The notes under the pieces were generated by a model. That model ran no database searches and was not told the DNA's origin. It saw nothing but the letters and a program-made list of their open reading frames with translations. From the NCBI GenBank assembly GCA_902826155.1, contig CADEDU010000068.1:1-39924 (forward strand): 39,924 bases of DNA. Direction: 5' to 3'. Both the position numbers and the translations under genes were made by a program. Source of the stretch: an uncultured beta proteobacterium. GTDB lineage: Bacteria > Pseudomonadota > Gammaproteobacteria > Burkholderiales > SG8-39. Positions 38,898-39,924 of this stretch are shown here, piece after piece (the stretch's first letter is position 1; every line of letters starts with the position of its first letter).

Positions 38898-38917
38898 ACC
38901 ATCCACCAGCGACCGCC

Positions 38918-39924
38918 ATGCGAATCCACTCGCCGCGATACCCCGCTCGCCTTCCAGTCCGCTTTCTTGCGCGGCCGTTCGATGCATGGTCGTTCACGGG
39001 CGCGCTGATCATTGCCGCGTTGTGGGCCGGTGCAATGGGCGTCGGTCATGCGCAGACACCGCAGTACCCCACACGCGCCGTCTCGCTGGTGGTGCCGTTC
39101 ACGCCCGGCACCGGCGCCGACATCCTGGCGCGCACGCTTGGCCCGAAGCTCGCCGACCGCTGGGGCGTGGCAGTGGTGACCGACAATCGTCCTGGTGCGA
39201 GCGGCAACATCGGCGCCGAGCACGCGGCCAAAGCGGCGCCTGACGGCTACACCGTGCTCATCACCGCGACCATCTTCGCCAGCAACCGCGCCGTCAACGC
39301 CAGACTGCCGTATGACCCGATCAAGAGCTTTGATCCGGTCACGCATCTGGCCACCAGTGCCGTCGGCCTGATAGTCACGCCGCAGTTCCCGGCCGGATCA
39401 GTCAAGGAGTTCGTGGACGAGGTGCGCCGGCACCCGGGCAAGTACCACTATGGATCGCCGGGCAACGGCGGACCGCAGCATCTGGCGATGGAACTGCTCA
39501 AGCTCGATGCGCAGATCAGCATCGTCCACGTGCCGTACAAGAATTCGGGTGGCGCCGTCGGCGATCTCATCGGCGGACACGTGCAGGCGATGATCATCCC
39601 GGTGCACACGGCCGGGCCGCACGTGCGTTCGGGCAAGCTGCGCATGCTCGCGGTGATGAGCGCCCAGCGCCTGCCCAACTACCCCGACGTGCCGACGATG
39701 CGCGAGCAGGGCGTGAACACACCCGAGGTCGAGACCTGGTACGGCGCGTTCGTGCCAGCCGGCGCGCCGGCCGCGGTCATCGCGCGACTGAACGCCGACT
39801 TCAACGCGCTGCTGCGAGAGCCCGACGTGCGCGAAGTGCTCGCGCGTCAAGGCATGGGCGCGACCGGCGGCACGGCGGCTGAACTCACCGAGTTCGTGAA
39901 GACGAATCTCGCGCTGTGGGCCCG
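38918..39924 (+). CDS. Bug-family (TctC-like) periplasmic binding protein, 3' end outside window
   Basis: About 335 residues are visible and the frame is still open at the right edge; only a few residues are missing judged by family length. The N-terminus has a basic stretch and a hydrophobic leader ending near MGVGHAQT. The Bug opening follows, YPTRAVSLVVPFTPGTGADILARTLGPKLADRWGVAVVTDNRPGASGNIGAEHAAKAAPDGYT, then YHYGSPGNGGPQHLAMELLKLDA and VHVPYKNSGGAVGDLIGGHVQAM. It starts 20 bases after the Rieske oxygenase stop. The two Bug proteins are clearly different, so they probably bind different ligands rather than being a recent duplication. No tctA or tctB is seen. Confidence 0.9.
   Translation, partial: MRIHSPRYPARLPVRFLARPFDAWSFTGALIIAALWAGAMGVGHAQTPQYPTRAVSLVVPFTPGTGADILARTLGPKLADRWGVAVVTDNRPGASGNIGAEHAAKAAPDGYTVLITATIFASNRAVNARLPYDPIKSFDPVTHLATSAVGLIVTPQFPAGSVKEFVDEVRRHPGKYHYGSPGNGGPQHLAMELLKLDAQISIVHVPYKNSGGAVGDLIGGHVQAMIIPVHTAGPHVRSGKLRMLAVMSAQRLPNYPDVPTMREQGVNTPEVETWYGAFVPAGAPAAVIARLNADFNALLREPDVREVLARQGMGATGGTAAELTEFVKTNLALWA

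Overview
The window is GC-rich DNA with dense coding and short spacers. Twin-arginine and Sec leaders, four DctP-type TRAP transporters, one TAXI-type TRAP transporter, an orphan ABC_sub_bind protein and two orphan Bug (TctC-like) binding proteins are typical of a heterotrophic betaproteobacterium, most likely Burkholderiales. This assignment is an inference from gene content; there is no rRNA, and no tRNA, CRISPR array, phage or insertion sequence was recognised. Eight periplasmic solute-binding proteins in about 40 kb make this a scavenging locus for small organic acids and related compounds.

Layout. (1) 1-3866, plus strand: end of an MFS permease, a Tat-exported ABC_sub_bind protein, and a REC-PAS-GGDEF-EAL response regulator whose EAL half has lost its catalytic residues and which has no normal start codon. 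(2) 18865-3929, minus strand, an unbroken 15-kb run: class III aminotransferase, TAXI binding protein, terminator-like hairpin, fused TAXI permease, VOC-fold enzyme, flavin monooxygenase of the acyl-CoA dehydrogenase fold, TRAP dctQ-dctM-dctP, a second such monooxygenase, an SMP-30 lactonase gene broken by an internal deletion, a CitE-like lyase and a gamma-glutamyltransferase-like Ntn hydrolase. Together these look like an uptake-plus-catabolism unit for an unknown organic substrate. (3) 19002-23529, plus strand: TRAP dctP-dctQ-dctM, a PNPOx-fold flavoprotein and a DMT exporter.

(4) 30529-23540, minus strand: two complete TRAP systems in tandem, separated by a strong hairpin. The second ends in a DUF2262 gene that overlaps dctM by ATGA. 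(5) 30690-33442: a small membrane protein, then (minus strand) a PQQ-dependent alcohol dehydrogenase with a lanthanide-type Asp-Tyr-Asp motif, an unknown exported helical protein and a small cytochrome c, which form a plausible periplasmic oxidation module. (6) 33776-39924: a MetE-like methyltransferase behind a degenerate heptamer array, an unknown 172-residue protein behind a tandem 14-bp repeat, an MBL-fold hydrolase, and a Bug protein / Rieske oxygenase / Bug protein trio, the last cut by the window end.

No clearly new defence or mobile system was found. The points most worth following are the degenerate EAL regulator with its ATC/ATT start problem, the deleted SMP-30 gene inside an otherwise intact operon, the TRAP binding protein lacking the usual ligand arginine, DUF2262 coupled to a TRAP permease, the predicted lanthanide-dependent dehydrogenase with its unknown partner, and several perfect dyads or tandem repeats next to transporter and regulator genes.
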